This document shows positions 40,178 to 49,395 of a stretch of 64,000 nt of DNA, piece after piece. Each line of letters opens with the position of its first letter. Within the stretch, counting starts at the first letter, position 1. The notes beneath the pieces were generated by a model. That model saw nothing but the letters and a program-made list of their open reading frames with translations, searched no databases and was not told where the DNA came from. Both the position numbers and the translations under genes were made by a program. Source of the DNA: Desulfoferula mesophila (GTDB lineage: Bacteria; Desulfobacterota; Desulfarculia; Desulfarculales; Desulfarculaceae); assembly GCF_037076455.1 (NCBI RefSeq), contig NZ_AP028679.1:3177501-3241500 (forward strand). The letters are read 5' to 3'.

Positions 40178-41302
40178 TCAGGCCCCCGAGGCCAAGCAGG
40201 AATCCAGGTCGGCGCATTCGCACCCCAGGGCCTGGGCCACGCCGGGGCAGGTTACCTTGCCCATGTACACGTTGATGCCTTTGGCCAGGGCCGGGTCCTG
40301 GGCCGCGGCCTTTTCCAGGCCGTGGTCGGCGATGGCCAGGGCGTAGCGCAGGGTCACGTTGGTCAGGGCGAAGGTGGAGGTGCGGGCCACGTCGCCGGGG
40401 ATGTTGGCCACGCAGTAGTGGATCACCCCGTCCACCAGGAAAACCGGGTCCTGGTGGGTGGTGGGGTGGCTGGTCTCGAAGCAGCCGCCCTGGTCTATGG
40501 CCACGTCCACCACCACCGAGCCGGGGCGCATGGCCTTGATCATGCGCCGCGACACCAGCCAGGGCGCCTTGGCCCCGGGGATGAGCACCGATCCGATCAC
40601 CAGGTCCGAGGCGGCCACCAGGCGCTCGATGTTCTTGTGGTTGGACATCACCGTCTCGATGCCGTTGCCGAAGATGTCCTCCAGATAGGCCAGGCGCTGG
40701 GGGTTGAGGTCCAGCAGATACACCCGGGCTCCCATGCCCACCGCAATCTTGGCCGCGTTGGACCCCACCACGCCCCCGCCGATGATGGTCACCACCCCGC
40801 GTTCCACCCCCGGCACCCCGCCCAGCAGCGTGCCGATGCCCCCGTGGGACTTGGTAAGGTAGCTGGCCCCCACCTGGGTGGCCATGCGCCCGGCCACCTC
40901 GCTCATGGGGGTGAGCAGGGGCAGGGAACCGTCGGGCAGCTGGATGGTTTCATAGGCCACGGCGATGCAGCCCGAATCCACCAGGGCCCGGGTCTGGGCC
41001 GGGTCCGGGGCCAGGTGCAGATATGCGTAGATGATTTGCCCCTTGCGGATGAGGCCGTATTCCGGGGGCAGAGGCTCCTTGACCTTGATGATCATCTCGG
41101 CCCGGCCGTAGATCTCCGGCGCGCCCTCCACCATCTCGGCCCCGGCTTCGGCGAACTCCTGGTCGCTGATGCCGCTGCCCAGCCCGGCTCCGACCTGAAC
41201 CATAACCTCGTGACCCGCCCGCTTGAGCAGGCTCACCCCGGCGGGCACCAGGCCCACCCGGTTCTCGCTGTTCTTTATCTCCGTGGGAACCCCGATAAGC
41301 AT
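40178..41302 (-). CDS. ald: Alanine dehydrogenase
   Basis: A 374-residue NAD-dependent alanine dehydrogenase that interconverts L-alanine with pyruvate, NH4+ and [24 protein letters not shown] at the start, the catalytic Lys in [12 protein letters not shown] near 72-83, His in AYLHLAPD near 92-99, the Rossmann loop [18 protein letters not shown] near 174-191 and [12 protein letters not shown] near 268-279 all match. Length equals the usual 370-375. ATG 41302 follows GGAGAGGAAGG; an in-frame ATG 24 bases earlier would place residues before the conserved start. It is the last gene of the long Dpp/AOR run and is followed by a terminator. The C-terminal CECADLDSC adds cysteines not usual in Ald. 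Confidence 0.97.
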   Translation of the reverse strand: MLIGVPTEIKNSENRVGLVPAGVSLLKRAGHEVMVQVGAGLGSGISDQEFAEAGAEMVEGAPEIYGRAEMIIKVKEPLPPEYGLIRKGQIIYAYLHLAPDPAQTRALVDSGCIAVAYETIQLPDGSLPLLTPMSEVAGRMATQVGASYLTKSHGGIGTLLGGVPGVERGVVTIIGGGVVGSNAAKIAVGMGARVYLLDLNPQRLAYLEDIFGNGIETVMSNHKNIERLVAASDLVIGSVLIPGAKAPWLVSRRMIKAMRPGSVVVDVAIDQGGCFETSHPTTHQDPVFLVDGVIHYCVANIPGDVARTSTFALTNVTLRYALAIADHGLEKAAAQDPALAKGINVYMGKVTCPGVAQALGCECADLDSCLASGA

Positions 41303-41373
41303 GGCCTTCCTCTCCTTCCCGCTCATGGCCGCCGATGCGGCGGCGGTTGTTCAAGCGCGATGTCCGCCTTGGC

Positions 41374-42270
41374 TCAACCGGCCAGGCATTTGATAAGGGA
41401 AGTAACCAATTGATTGGCCGGAGCCGTCAGGCCGTGCTTGGCGGCCAGACGCACGATGGCCCCATTGATGAAATCGATCTCCGAGGGACGGCCGCGGTCG
41501 ATGTCGGTGCGCATGGAGGGCACGTTGTCGCCGCGCAACATCTGGTTGAAGCGCTCCACGCTCAGCTCCACCTCCACCCCCTCGGCCAAGGCCACCGCCT
41601 TGACCTCGCTCAACAGCGCCTCCTTGGCCGGGTCCAGCGTCGGGCTGATCAGCTGGTGGTTGGGCAGGTTGAGGATGCCCGCCAAGGGGTTGGCCAGGCA
41701 GTTGACCGCCAGCTTGAACCACTCGGCGCTTTTATAATCCTCGGTCTGCTCGCAGACTAGGTCTTCGCTGGCCAGCACCTCGCTCAGGGCCTGGGCCGCC
41801 GGGCCCGCGCTGAGAATCAAGCGGCCGGGGCCGAAGAAGAACGCCTGTCCCGGAGCCACGCTGCGCGCTCCGAACAGGGCCACCCCCGCCTCCACCGGGC
41901 GCTCCAGGAGCCCCCCGGCCATCTCGCGCACCCCCAGGCCGTTTTGCAGGGTAAAGACCAGGGCCTCCCGGCCCAGCTTGGGCCGCAGCCTGGCGCAGAC
42001 CTGGGGCAGGTCCGTGGCCTTGCCGGTCAAGAGCACCGCGTGTCCCGCGCCCAGTTCAGGCACCTCATCCCAAGCGCAAGTTTGCAGGGGAATCCGCCGG
42101 TCGTCGCGGCCGGGCTGCTGCAAGAGCAGATCCTCGTCGCGTACCTTTTGCCAATGAGGGCTGGCCCCCAGCAGATAGGTTTGGGCCTTGCCGTTTAGAT
42201 GCAACAGGGCGGCCAGCACCGAGCCCAAGGCCCCGGCACCCACCACCCACACGGTTTGGATCTGCTTCAT
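41374..42270 (-). CDS. Ketopantoate reductase-family (ApbA/PanE) protein
   Basis: A 298-residue NADP-dependent dehydrogenase of the PanE/ApbA family. The Rossmann loop VVGAGALGSVLAALL lies at residues 9-23; the catalytic-region KLAVNCLANPLAGI near 206-219 includes the conserved Lys and Asn, and RPSEIDFINGAIV near 261-273 is the family signature. True PanE reduces ketopantoate for coenzyme A synthesis, but many paralogues act on other 2-oxo or 2-hydroxy acids. Its place inside a catabolic operon argues for a substrate-specific role. It lies 45 bases after the DUF1177 gene. Confidence 0.85.
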   Translation of the reverse strand: MKQIQTVWVVGAGALGSVLAALLHLNGKAQTYLLGASPHWQKVRDEDLLLQQPGRDDRRIPLQTCAWDEVPELGAGHAVLLTGKATDLPQVCARLRPKLGREALVFTLQNGLGVREMAGGLLERPVEAGVALFGARSVAPGQAFFFGPGRLILSAGPAAQALSEVLASEDLVCEQTEDYKSAEWFKLAVNCLANPLAGILNLPNHQLISPTLDPAKEALLSEVKAVALAEGVEVELSVERFNQMLRGDNVPSMRTDIDRGRPSEIDFINGAIVRLAAKHGLTAPANQLVTSLIKCLAG

Positions 42271-42315
42271 CGCCGCTCCTCGCTGGGAAATCAGTTTAAA
42301 CAGGTGGACGCGGCC

Positions 42316-43239
42316 CTAGCCTTTCCGGCCACCCAGGCCTTGCAGATGGCCCATGCTGCCGTAGAGCTCGCTCAGGCGCTGGAACTCCTCCGGGTCGTGC
42401 AGGCTGAGGCGCCCGGCGGTGAACTCCTTGGCCACCTCCAGGCAGAAACGCCCCGCCTCATCCAGGTCGCCTAGCTGGTTGGCCCCGGTGGCGCACCCGG
42501 CCACCGGAACCACGGAGGTAGTGGCCACTCCCACCACCGGGGCGCTGGTGGCTATGGCGGGCTGCATGATGCTGTTCACGTGGTGCACTCCATTGCCGTA
42601 GGGAGTTATGTCGCTGGTACTGATGGGCAACACCACCGGCAGGCGGCCGCTGACGAAGCGCATCAGCTCCAGGAGCCGCTCGTTGACCCGGAGCACCCAG
42701 CCCTCCTTGACGGTGGAGGTGATGGCGAATCCCCTCTGGTTGACCACCCAGTTGCCCTTGGTGGCGTCCACCGAGAGGATGCCGTCCATGGCCGAGTCCA
42801 CCTCCATGCGGTTCATCTGGGCCATGTCCACCGGCGAGCCCATGAAGGGGGTGGGCTCATGGGGCTGGGTGGGGGCGTTGGGGCAGATATGGGTGGCCAC
42901 GATCACCCCGCCCTGGGGCAGGCCGTCGCCCCGCCTGGCCATGTGGGCCAGGCGGGCGGCGCAGGCCAGGGACACGATGCAGCCGTCCGCGTCGGAAACC
43001 ATGCCGATGCGCTCGGGCCGGGCTCCGATGCCTCCCAGGCGGCCCACGATGCCCAGAACCGGGCCGGGCTCGGGGGAGATCAGGCGCGCCTTGATAAAGT
43101 CGGTGTGTCCCTGGGGGCCCTGCACCCGGTGGACCTCCACCTGGTCCAAGCCTTTTTGGGCCAGCCAGCCGGCCACCTTGTCGCCGTCCACCCGCGCGTC
43201 GTCGAGCAGGTCGGCCGCTTCCATGATCTCAGGCAGCAT
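42316..43239 (-). CDS. DUF1177 family protein
   Basis: A 307-residue protein of the uncharacterised DUF1177 family. The central stretch GIVGRLGGIGARPERIGMVSDADGCIVSLACAARLA (spanning about 72-107), the ATHICPNAPTQPHEPTPFMGSPVDM region (about 117-141) and the PISTSDITPYGNGVHHVNS region (about 202-220) are well ordered, with His, Asp and Glu residues that could bind metal in a hydrolase-like fold. This family is usually found near peptide or amino-acid transporters and DUF917 proteins. It overlaps the DUF917 gene by 11 bases, implying coupled translation. The reaction is unknown. Confidence 0.85.
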   Translation of the reverse strand: MLPEIMEAADLLDDARVDGDKVAGWLAQKGLDQVEVHRVQGPQGHTDFIKARLISPEPGPVLGIVGRLGGIGARPERIGMVSDADGCIVSLACAARLAHMARRGDGLPQGGVIVATHICPNAPTQPHEPTPFMGSPVDMAQMNRMEVDSAMDGILSVDATKGNWVVNQRGFAITSTVKEGWVLRVNERLLELMRFVSGRLPVVLPISTSDITPYGNGVHHVNSIMQPAIATSAPVVGVATTSVVPVAGCATGANQLGDLDEAGRFCLEVAKEFTAGRLSLHDPEEFQRLSELYGSMGHLQGLGGRKG

Positions 43240-44308
43240 TGACGTCTCCCGCGGCGTCGGCCCCCAAGGGACTACCTATGGCCTCCTCGGCCCGCCGCCA
43301 TAATTCAGTATCACGCGCTCCTGCCCCCAGAAGCAACGACCCCGCCGGGGCTCCCACCAGAATCACCTCTTGGCCCAGGCCAACCTCGGCGCTGCTCACC
43401 GGCAGTCCGCTGGCCGCGTCCAGGGTGGTTATGAGATCGGGGAAGGAGAAAGGCACCTTGCCCCGGCGCTCCACCAGCATGTACTCGTTCCAGAACACCA
43501 GCTCGTGCCCGCTGGCCAACACCAGGCTTCCCAAGTCGAAGCCGCCCTTTGTCACCAGCTCCTTTTGCTCCACCTTGGCCGTGGCCAATACGGCTCCCCC
43601 CAGAAAATCGGACACGGCGGCGGCCTTGCGCCCCGCCGCCGCTTCCGCCAGAAGCATCTCGCCCAGCTTTTGGGCCATGGCCATGGCACCCACCGCGCAA
43701 TGTTCCGTCAGCCAGGCGCACTGCACCGGATTGCGTGCCACCGCCACCAGGCCGCCCGCCCGCACCGCCGCCTGGCGCACCATGGCCGAGCAGTTCTCCA
43801 GGCCACCCTTGACCACCATTTCCAAGCGGCGGCCCTGTTCGCGATTGCCGCCGCAGGCGGCCTGCACCGAAACGTAGCGCTCCATCAGGTGCAGGCCCAT
43901 GCTGCCCATGGCCGCGATGGGGTGGGCCCGACCGTTACAGGGGGCGTCGATCATCGGCAGCCCCAGCACGGCCGACTGCAACAGTCCGTTCACCGAGGCC
44001 AGCCCGCCCATCTCGTTGCAGATGATACCCCCCAGGGGGGCGTCCAGGTTTTCCGCCAGCTTGCCCAGGGCGCGCACATGGTCCATGGGCTCCAGGAACG
44101 CCTCCTGGGCGGCCGGAGCCCCCACCATGGATACCGTGGCCACCCAGGCGGCGGGGTCCATGTCATCCAGTTCGAGGATGATCGGGGTGCCCAGCTCCAG
44201 GGCCAACCGGCCCAGGCGCAGGCCCTCCTCGGTCGATCCGCCGCCGCCGCCGCCCAAAAAGGCCCCGCCCATGACCAGGGCCTCCACCATTTGCGCGCTT
44301 ACTTCCAC
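43229..44308 (-). CDS. DUF917 (S-Me-thiohydantoin desulfurase-like) family protein
   Basis: A 359-residue DUF917 protein. The glycine-rich GGAFLGGGGGGSTEEGLRLGR stretch near residue 14-34, followed by VATVSMVGAPAAQE near 57-70 and ICNEMGGLASVNGL near 98-111, are family hallmarks. Pfam names this domain after S-methyl-thiohydantoin desulfurase, and relatives sit beside hydantoinase/oxoprolinase-type enzymes, so a role on a heterocyclic amino-acid derivative is possible. No hydantoinase is present here. GTG 44308 is taken as start because GAGAGGGAG precedes it by five bases; earlier in-frame codons lie in the AOR gene. Confidence 0.85.
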   Translation of the reverse strand: MEVSAQMVEALVMGGAFLGGGGGGSTEEGLRLGRLALELGTPIILELDDMDPAAWVATVSMVGAPAAQEAFLEPMDHVRALGKLAENLDAPLGGIICNEMGGLASVNGLLQSAVLGLPMIDAPCNGRAHPIAAMGSMGLHLMERYVSVQAACGGNREQGRRLEMVVKGGLENCSAMVRQAAVRAGGLVAVARNPVQCAWLTEHCAVGAMAMAQKLGEMLLAEAAAGRKAAAVSDFLGGAVLATAKVEQKELVTKGGFDLGSLVLASGHELVFWNEYMLVERRGKVPFSFPDLITTLDAASGLPVSSAEVGLGQEVILVGAPAGSLLLGAGARDTELWRRAEEAIGSPLGADAAGDVNAA

Positions 44309-44318
44309 GGCTCCCTCT

Positions 44319-46232
44319 CTAGGGCAAGGTTTGCGCCCAGTCATCCAGGCCCTTGACTCCCTCGGCCAGTTCCAAGCGGCCCAGCAACTCGCGGGTGGGC
44401 CTGCCGGTCTCCAGGTCATAGCCCTGCAGCCGGTAATATTGGCGCAACAGCCCGCCCAGCTCCTGGGCGGAGTTCACGTGCCCGGCCAGGGGCCCTTCGG
44501 AGATGGGCTCGTTCATCAGCCGCCAGGGCAGCTCGTCCTTGCGGTTCGGCTTCTCGCGCAGGTTGAAGCAGCGCTCCAGCACCACGCAGCGGCGGCCGCG
44601 CTCCAGCAGCTCCTCGCCGCTCATTTCCACGCCCAGGGCCGCGCTGACCATGAGCGCCAGGGACTCCAGGGACACGATATAGGACGAGGTGGTGGCAAAG
44701 GAACAGATGCCCAGGGAGTCGGTAAGGGCGAACATGTCCTCGTGCCAGCGCACCAGCTCGGGCTTGCCCTTCAGCGTGGTACCGGTGCATTCCTCCTCGC
44801 GGCCCAGGATGCGCTTGACCAGCTCGCGGGCCTCGGGGAAGTGGCCGAACTCGGCCATGGGCTGGGCGTGCAGATGGTCCGGCCCCCGGGGGTTCACCGC
44901 GAAGGCCAGGCTGTAGGCCTTGGCCACCCTGGTGTCCACCCGCGACTGCTCCAGGCCGTTGGCCTGCACCGCCCACTGGTAGGAATCGCCCCCGGTGCGC
45001 TCGGCGGCGATGCGGGTGCCCTCGGCCAGCAGGTCGCCGATGCCCTGCCGGTGGGCGATCCAGTGCAGCAACTCCACCATGGTCTCGCCGTTGCCCCAGC
45101 TCAGGTCCAAATCCCCGGCCGCGCCCGGGGGCAAGGCCCCGCGCTCCACGCACTCCAGCAGCCAGCCGACTGCTCCGCCGGCGCTGATGGTGTCCATGCC
45201 GTAGTCGTTGCACAGCTCGTTGCCGCGCAGCACCGCCTCCACGTCGTTGATGCCCAGGCTGGCCCCCAGGGCGGCCAGGGTCTCGTATTCCGGCCCTCCG
45301 CTCTTGCCCCGGAAAACGCCCTGGCGCACCTCGGAGTACTTGTGGCAGCCCAGGGGACAGGCCGAGCAGGCGCTGCCCTTGCGCATGTAGCGCTTTTCGT
45401 CCAGGTAGGAGCCGCTGATGAGATGGCCGTCCTCGATGTGGCTCTTCTGAAAGTTGTTCACCGGCATGGACCAGCTCTCGTTGACGTATTCCACGGTGGC
45501 CGAAGTGCCGTAGTCCACGTAGAGCTTGGCCTTGACGGTGCCGTCAATCTTGGCCAGCACCGCCTCGATTTCCCGGCGCAAGGCCGTGGGATCGGCCACC
45601 GGGGTCTTGCCGGTGCCCCGCACCGACACCGCCTTGAGCTTCTTGGAGCCCATCACCGCGCCGAGGCCTCCCCGGCCGGCGGCGTGGAACAGGTTGGTCA
45701 TCACGCAGGCGAAGTTGACCAGGTTTTCCCCGGCCTGGCCGATGGTGGCGTTGTCCCAGCCCTGGCCCCGAAGCTCCCGATGCAGCCAGGCCTCGGTCTC
45801 GCGCACCGTCTTGCCCCACAGCTCGCCGGCGTCGTGGATCTCCACCTGGTCGTCATCGATGGTCACGTACACCGGCCGCTCGCTGACGCCCGTGAACACC
45901 ACCGCGTCCCAGCCCGCCCGGCGCAGGGCCTTGGCCCAGGCGCCGCCGGTGTTGGACTTGAAGTAGAGCCCCGTCGCCGGGCTTTTGCTGGTGATGGTGG
46001 TCTGGCCCGCCGTGGGCACCGGGGTGCCCACTAGCTTGCCGGTGGCGAAGATAAGCTGGTTGTCCGGCCCCAGGGGGTCGGCCCCGGCCGGTTGGCCCTC
46101 AAACAGCAGCTTGGCCGCCAGCCCCCGTCCGCCGATCAAAAGATCGAAGGTGTCCGCTTCCAGCCGTTCTACCCTGACCTGACAATTGCTCAGATCTATG
46201 CGGGCGATCTTGAATCCGAGATCAATGGGCAT
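44319..46232 (-). CDS. Aldehyde ferredoxin oxidoreductase family protein
   Basis: A 637-residue tungsto/molybdopterin enzyme of the aldehyde ferredoxin oxidoreductase (AOR) family, which oxidises aldehydes to acids with ferredoxin as acceptor, or the reverse. The [4Fe-4S] ligands C289, C292 and C296 form CSACPLGC, with the fourth Cys in LGICSF near 505. The N-terminal GGRGLAAKLLFE (34-45), TSKSPATGLY (81-90) and GRGGLGAVMGSKKLKA (186-201) bind the bis-pterin cofactor. It overlaps the ferredoxin gene upstream by 11 bases. Substrate unknown; a decarboxylated or transaminated amino-acid aldehyde would fit the operon. Confidence 0.94.
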   Translation of the reverse strand: MPIDLGFKIARIDLSNCQVRVERLEADTFDLLIGGRGLAAKLLFEGQPAGADPLGPDNQLIFATGKLVGTPVPTAGQTTITSKSPATGLYFKSNTGGAWAKALRRAGWDAVVFTGVSERPVYVTIDDDQVEIHDAGELWGKTVRETEAWLHRELRGQGWDNATIGQAGENLVNFACVMTNLFHAAGRGGLGAVMGSKKLKAVSVRGTGKTPVADPTALRREIEAVLAKIDGTVKAKLYVDYGTSATVEYVNESWSMPVNNFQKSHIEDGHLISGSYLDEKRYMRKGSACSACPLGCHKYSEVRQGVFRGKSGGPEYETLAALGASLGINDVEAVLRGNELCNDYGMDTISAGGAVGWLLECVERGALPPGAAGDLDLSWGNGETMVELLHWIAHRQGIGDLLAEGTRIAAERTGGDSYQWAVQANGLEQSRVDTRVAKAYSLAFAVNPRGPDHLHAQPMAEFGHFPEARELVKRILGREEECTGTTLKGKPELVRWHEDMFALTDSLGICSFATTSSYIVSLESLALMVSAALGVEMSGEELLERGRRCVVLERCFNLREKPNRKDELPWRLMNEPISEGPLAGHVNSAQELGGLLRQYYRLQGYDLETGRPTRELLGRLELAEGVKGLDDWAQTLP

Positions 46233-46704
46233 GGCGGTTCCTCTCTATGAAATGCAGCTTGGCTTGCTTGCGGTCCAGGCCCGAAGCCACGGTCTGGGGG
46301 CTGACCTCGACCACCCGCAAGGCGCCGGTGTGGCAAAGCCCCGCGCAGGCCGGGTCCCCGCCGCAAAGGTCGCACTTGAGGGCCGTCTCCTCGCCCAGGA
46401 AGATGCCTTGATAGGGGCAGGCCTCCACGCAATCCCCGCAGGCCACGCAGAGCTCCGGGTCCACGGTGAGCAGAGACAGCTCGGGGTCGAAGACGATGGC
46501 CTTGACCGGGCAGGCGTCCTGGCAAGGGTGCTCGCCGCACTGCTCGCACATCAGCGGAGCGAACTGGGCGGTGGGCTCTTCGCGCAAGATGCGGATGCGC
46601 GAGTTGCTCAGGGAGCAGAACCCGCCGTGGCTCATGGAGCAGGCGTCCACGCACAACTCGCAGCCGTTGCACTTGTCCATATCGGCCAGCAGGATTTTTT
46701 TCAT
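46222..46704 (-). CDS. Four-cluster ferredoxin-type protein, AOR partner
   Basis: A 160-residue HycB/DmsB-like iron-sulfur protein with four cysteine sets: C12, C15, C18, C22; C53, C56, C61, C65; C86, C89, C92, C96; and C111, C114, C120, C124. These should hold up to four [4Fe-4S] clusters. Such proteins take electrons from AOR-type enzymes and pass them on. It starts at ATG 46704 and overlaps the AOR gene by 11 bases, while the flavoprotein gene ends five bases upstream. The three probably make one redox chain. Confidence 0.92.
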   Translation of the reverse strand: MKKILLADMDKCNGCELCVDACSMSHGGFCSLSNSRIRILREEPTAQFAPLMCEQCGEHPCQDACPVKAIVFDPELSLLTVDPELCVACGDCVEACPYQGIFLGEETALKCDLCGGDPACAGLCHTGALRVVEVSPQTVASGLDRKQAKLHFIERNRHAH

Positions 46705-46709
46705 GACCC

Positions 46710-47408
46710 CTAGTCCTTCCCCTGGCCGAACACCACTTCGCGTCCCGCGCGCACCACCTGGGCCAGGGTGATGACGTTGTGCCCCAGGGTGCGGGCCGCG
46801 TCCACCGCCGCCTGGGCGCCGATGGTGCCCTGCTCGCTGAGCTGGGCCAGGGCCTTGCGGTCGGCCAGGCACTCGGTCCAGCCGCTGGCCCCCAGATAGC
46901 CCTGCCAGAGGTTGCCGGCCACGGGCAAACAGCCCATGAGCAGGGCGTGGTTGACCAGCTCGGTGATGGCGTGCTCCTGGCCGGAGAAGATGTGCATGCC
47001 CTGGCTGATGATGCCCATGGGCTTGAGCGACTTGGTGAAGCCCGTCTGTGAGGCCGAGGGCAGGGACTTGGTTATGCCCGACTGGCCCAAACGGTCTATG
47101 AAGCACTTGAGCTGGCCGGGTATGGACATGTGGTACACCGGTACCGAATAGATTATGGCGTCGGCCTGGACCCACAAGTCGGCCAGCTCCTGGTAGTCGT
47201 CCTTGATGGTGCACTGGCCCTCGTGGCCTTTTTTGCGGCAGCCGTAGCAGTGGATGCAGCCGCCGAAGGTCTTGTTCTTGAAATCGTAGACCGTGATCTC
47301 GGCTTCGGGCTCGCTCTCGCGCACCGCCTGCATGGCCTGGGTCAAGAGGTAATAGCTGTTGGCCTTGCCCCGGGGGCTGGCGGATATGCCCAGCAGGTTG
47401 AGCTTCAT
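46710..47408 (-). CDS. Iron-sulfur flavoprotein (NADPH-dependent FMN reductase family)
   Basis: A 232-residue flavodoxin-fold protein. GISASPRGKANSYYL at residues 7-21 is the FMN-phosphate loop, and C51, C54, C57 and C66 form a compact CxxCxxC-x8-C motif near the flavin, as in archaeal-type iron-sulfur flavoproteins (Isf). VPVYHMSIPGQLKCFIDRLG near 89-108 matches the family's dimer/flavin region. It could accept electrons from the adjacent ferredoxin and AOR or reduce a small substrate. It lies three bases after the dppF gene and five before the ferredoxin gene. Confidence 0.88.
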   Translation of the reverse strand: MKLNLLGISASPRGKANSYYLLTQAMQAVRESEPEAEITVYDFKNKTFGGCIHCYGCRKKGHEGQCTIKDDYQELADLWVQADAIIYSVPVYHMSIPGQLKCFIDRLGQSGITKSLPSASQTGFTKSLKPMGIISQGMHIFSGQEHAITELVNHALLMGCLPVAGNLWQGYLGASGWTECLADRKALAQLSEQGTIGAQAAVDAARTLGHNVITLAQVVRAGREVVFGQGKD

Positions 47409-47411
47409 GTC

Positions 47412-48401
47412 CTACTCCTTGTTGGTGGCGGAGCCCGTGTCCGGGCTCTGGTGGCAACGCAGCCAATGACCGGGCCGCGCCTGGCGCCAGGGCGGGGCCT
47501 GGCGCGAGCAAACCGCGGCCCGCTCGGCGCAGCGGGGATGGAAACGGCAGCCCGAGGGCGGGTCGGCCGGGTTGGGCACGTCGCCCGCCAGGGTGATGTC
47601 CAGGGCCCGCTCCTCGCCGGGCAGGGTGGGTATGGCCGAGAAAAGGGCCCTGGTGTAGGGGTGCAGGGTGTGGCGCATGATGCGCTCGTTGGAGGCCATC
47701 TCCACCAACTGTCCCAAATACATCACCGCGATGTTGTCGCTCATCTGGTGGATGACGCTGAGGTCGTGGGAGATGAACAGACAGGTCATGTCCATCTCCC
47801 GCTGGATGCGCTTGAGGGTGTTGAGTATCTGGGCCTGCACGCAGACGTCCAGGGCGCTGGTGGGCTCGTCCAAGATCAGAAAGCGCGGCTTCAGGGATAC
47901 GGCCTTGCAGATGCCCACCCGCTGCTGCTGGCCGCCGGATAGCTCCTTGGGGTAGCGGTTAAGGTGCTCCGGGCTCAAGCCCACCATGGAGATGAGTTGG
48001 TCCACCTCTTGCTCGATTTGGCGCTTTGCCACCAAATGGTGCACCACGAAGGGCTCGCGCAGGATGCCCCGCACGGTCATGCGCGGATTGAGAGAGGCCT
48101 GGGGGTCTTGGAACACCATCTGGATGTCGCGCTTGGCCTTGTGCATCTCCCGGGCGCTTTTGGCCAGAATCTCCTGATCGCCCAACTCGAAGCGGCCCTC
48201 GTCGGCCTCGATGAGCCGCGAGAGCAGGCGCCCCACCGTGGTCTTGCCGCAGCCGCTCTCCCCCACCAGGCCCAGGGTGGAGCCATGGGGAATGGAGAAG
48301 CTCACGTCCTCCACGGCGGAGACGTAGCCGCTGGGCCGCCCGAAGAGCCCGGCGATGGGAAAGCGCTTGCGCAGCCCTTCCACGCGCACCAGATCAGGCA
48401 T
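47412..48401 (-). CDS. dppF: Dipeptide/oligopeptide-type ABC transporter ATPase (DppF-like)
   Basis: A 329-residue ATPase of the DppF/OppF type. Walker [12 protein letters not shown] near residue 47, signature LSGGQQQR near 155, Walker [13 protein letters not shown] near 175, and the C-terminal [15 protein letters not shown] near 286-300, where cysteines in relatives bind a [4Fe-4S] cluster. It works with the DppD-like ATPase and the two permeases to import peptides, nickel or other small solutes; specificity is not readable. It overlaps dppD by eight bases. Confidence 0.94.
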   Translation of the reverse strand: MPDLVRVEGLRKRFPIAGLFGRPSGYVSAVEDVSFSIPHGSTLGLVGESGCGKTTVGRLLSRLIEADEGRFELGDQEILAKSAREMHKAKRDIQMVFQDPQASLNPRMTVRGILREPFVVHHLVAKRQIEQEVDQLISMVGLSPEHLNRYPKELSGGQQQRVGICKAVSLKPRFLILDEPTSALDVCVQAQILNTLKRIQREMDMTCLFISHDLSVIHQMSDNIAVMYLGQLVEMASNERIMRHTLHPYTRALFSAIPTLPGEERALDITLAGDVPNPADPPSGCRFHPRCAERAAVCSRQAPPWRQARPGHWLRCHQSPDTGSATNKE

Positions 48402-49392
48402 GGGCCACCTCCGCTTGATTGCGCCAACAGGCGGCCCAGTGCCCCGGCGAGGGCTCGATCATTTCCGGCGGGCGGCTCCGGCAGATGTTGTCGGCATAAG
48501 AACAGCGGGGGTGGAAGCGGCAGCCGGAGGGCGGGTGCAACAGGCTGGGCACCGTGTCGGGGATCACGTTGAGCATCTCCTGCCGGGCGGCCAGCAGGGG
48601 CAGGCTGCTGAGCAACGCCTCCACATAGGGGTGGCGGGGCCGCAGGAAGACCTCGTCCACCGGCCCGTGCTCCACGATCTGCCCGGCGTACATCACGTAG
48701 ATGTAGTCGCAGGTGTTGTAGACCGTGCGCAAGTCGTGGCTGATGAACAACATGGAGAAACCGTGTTCCCGCCTGGTCTGGGCGATGAGCTCCAGAATCT
48801 GTTTCTGGATGGTCACGTCCAGGGCGGTGGTGGGCTCGTCGGCGATGATCAGCGCGGGGTTGGAGCTCAGGGCCACCGCGATCATCACCCGCTGGCGCAT
48901 GCCGCCGCTAAGCTCGTGGGGGTAGCGGTCCAGGATGCGCTCGGGGTCGGACATGCGTACGCTGGCCAACAGCGCCGCGCCGCGCTGGAGGGCCTCCTTG
49001 TGGTCCACCCCCTGGTGCAGGCAGATGATGTCGGCCATCTGGGTGCCGATCTTGAAGGTGGGGTTGAGCGAGCTCATGGGCTTCTGGAAGACCATGGAGA
49101 TGGCCCCGCCCCGGACCCGGCGCATTTCACGGTCGCTCAGGGACAGCAGATCGCGGCCCTGGAACAGCACCTGCCCCTCGGTGATGCGCCCCGCCGGCTC
49201 GGGCACCAAGCGCAAAATGGACAGGGCGGTTACCGATTTGCCGCTGCCGGTTTCGCCCACCAGGCCCACCGCCTGGTTAGGAGCTATGCCGAGCTCCACC
49301 CCGGCCACCGCGTCGAAGGAACCTTCGTGGGTGGTGAAGTGGGTGCGCAGCCCTTTCGCCTGTAAAAGCATCTCTTGCTTGGCCGAGCCCAT
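48394..49392 (-). CDS. dppD: Dipeptide/oligopeptide-type ABC transporter ATPase (DppD-like)
   Basis: A 332-residue ATPase of the DppD/OppD type. Walker A GETGSGKSVTA near residue 45, signature LSGGMRQRV near 160 and Walker B LIIADEPTTALDVT near 181 are clear; the C-terminal [16 protein letters not shown] near 298-313 matches the paired ATPase. ATG 49392 follows GGAG by seven bases. It begins just after the dppC stop codon. It is the second ATPase of the five-gene importer. Confidence 0.94.
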   Translation of the reverse strand: MGSAKQEMLLQAKGLRTHFTTHEGSFDAVAGVELGIAPNQAVGLVGETGSGKSVTALSILRLVPEPAGRITEGQVLFQGRDLLSLSDREMRRVRGGAISMVFQKPMSSLNPTFKIGTQMADIICLHQGVDHKEALQRGAALLASVRMSDPERILDRYPHELSGGMRQRVMIAVALSSNPALIIADEPTTALDVTIQKQILELIAQTRREHGFSMLFISHDLRTVYNTCDYIYVMYAGQIVEHGPVDEVFLRPRHPYVEALLSSLPLLAARQEMLNVIPDTVPSLLHPPSGCRFHPRCSYADNICRSRPPEMIEPSPGHWAACWRNQAEVAHA

Positions 49393-49395
49393 GTC

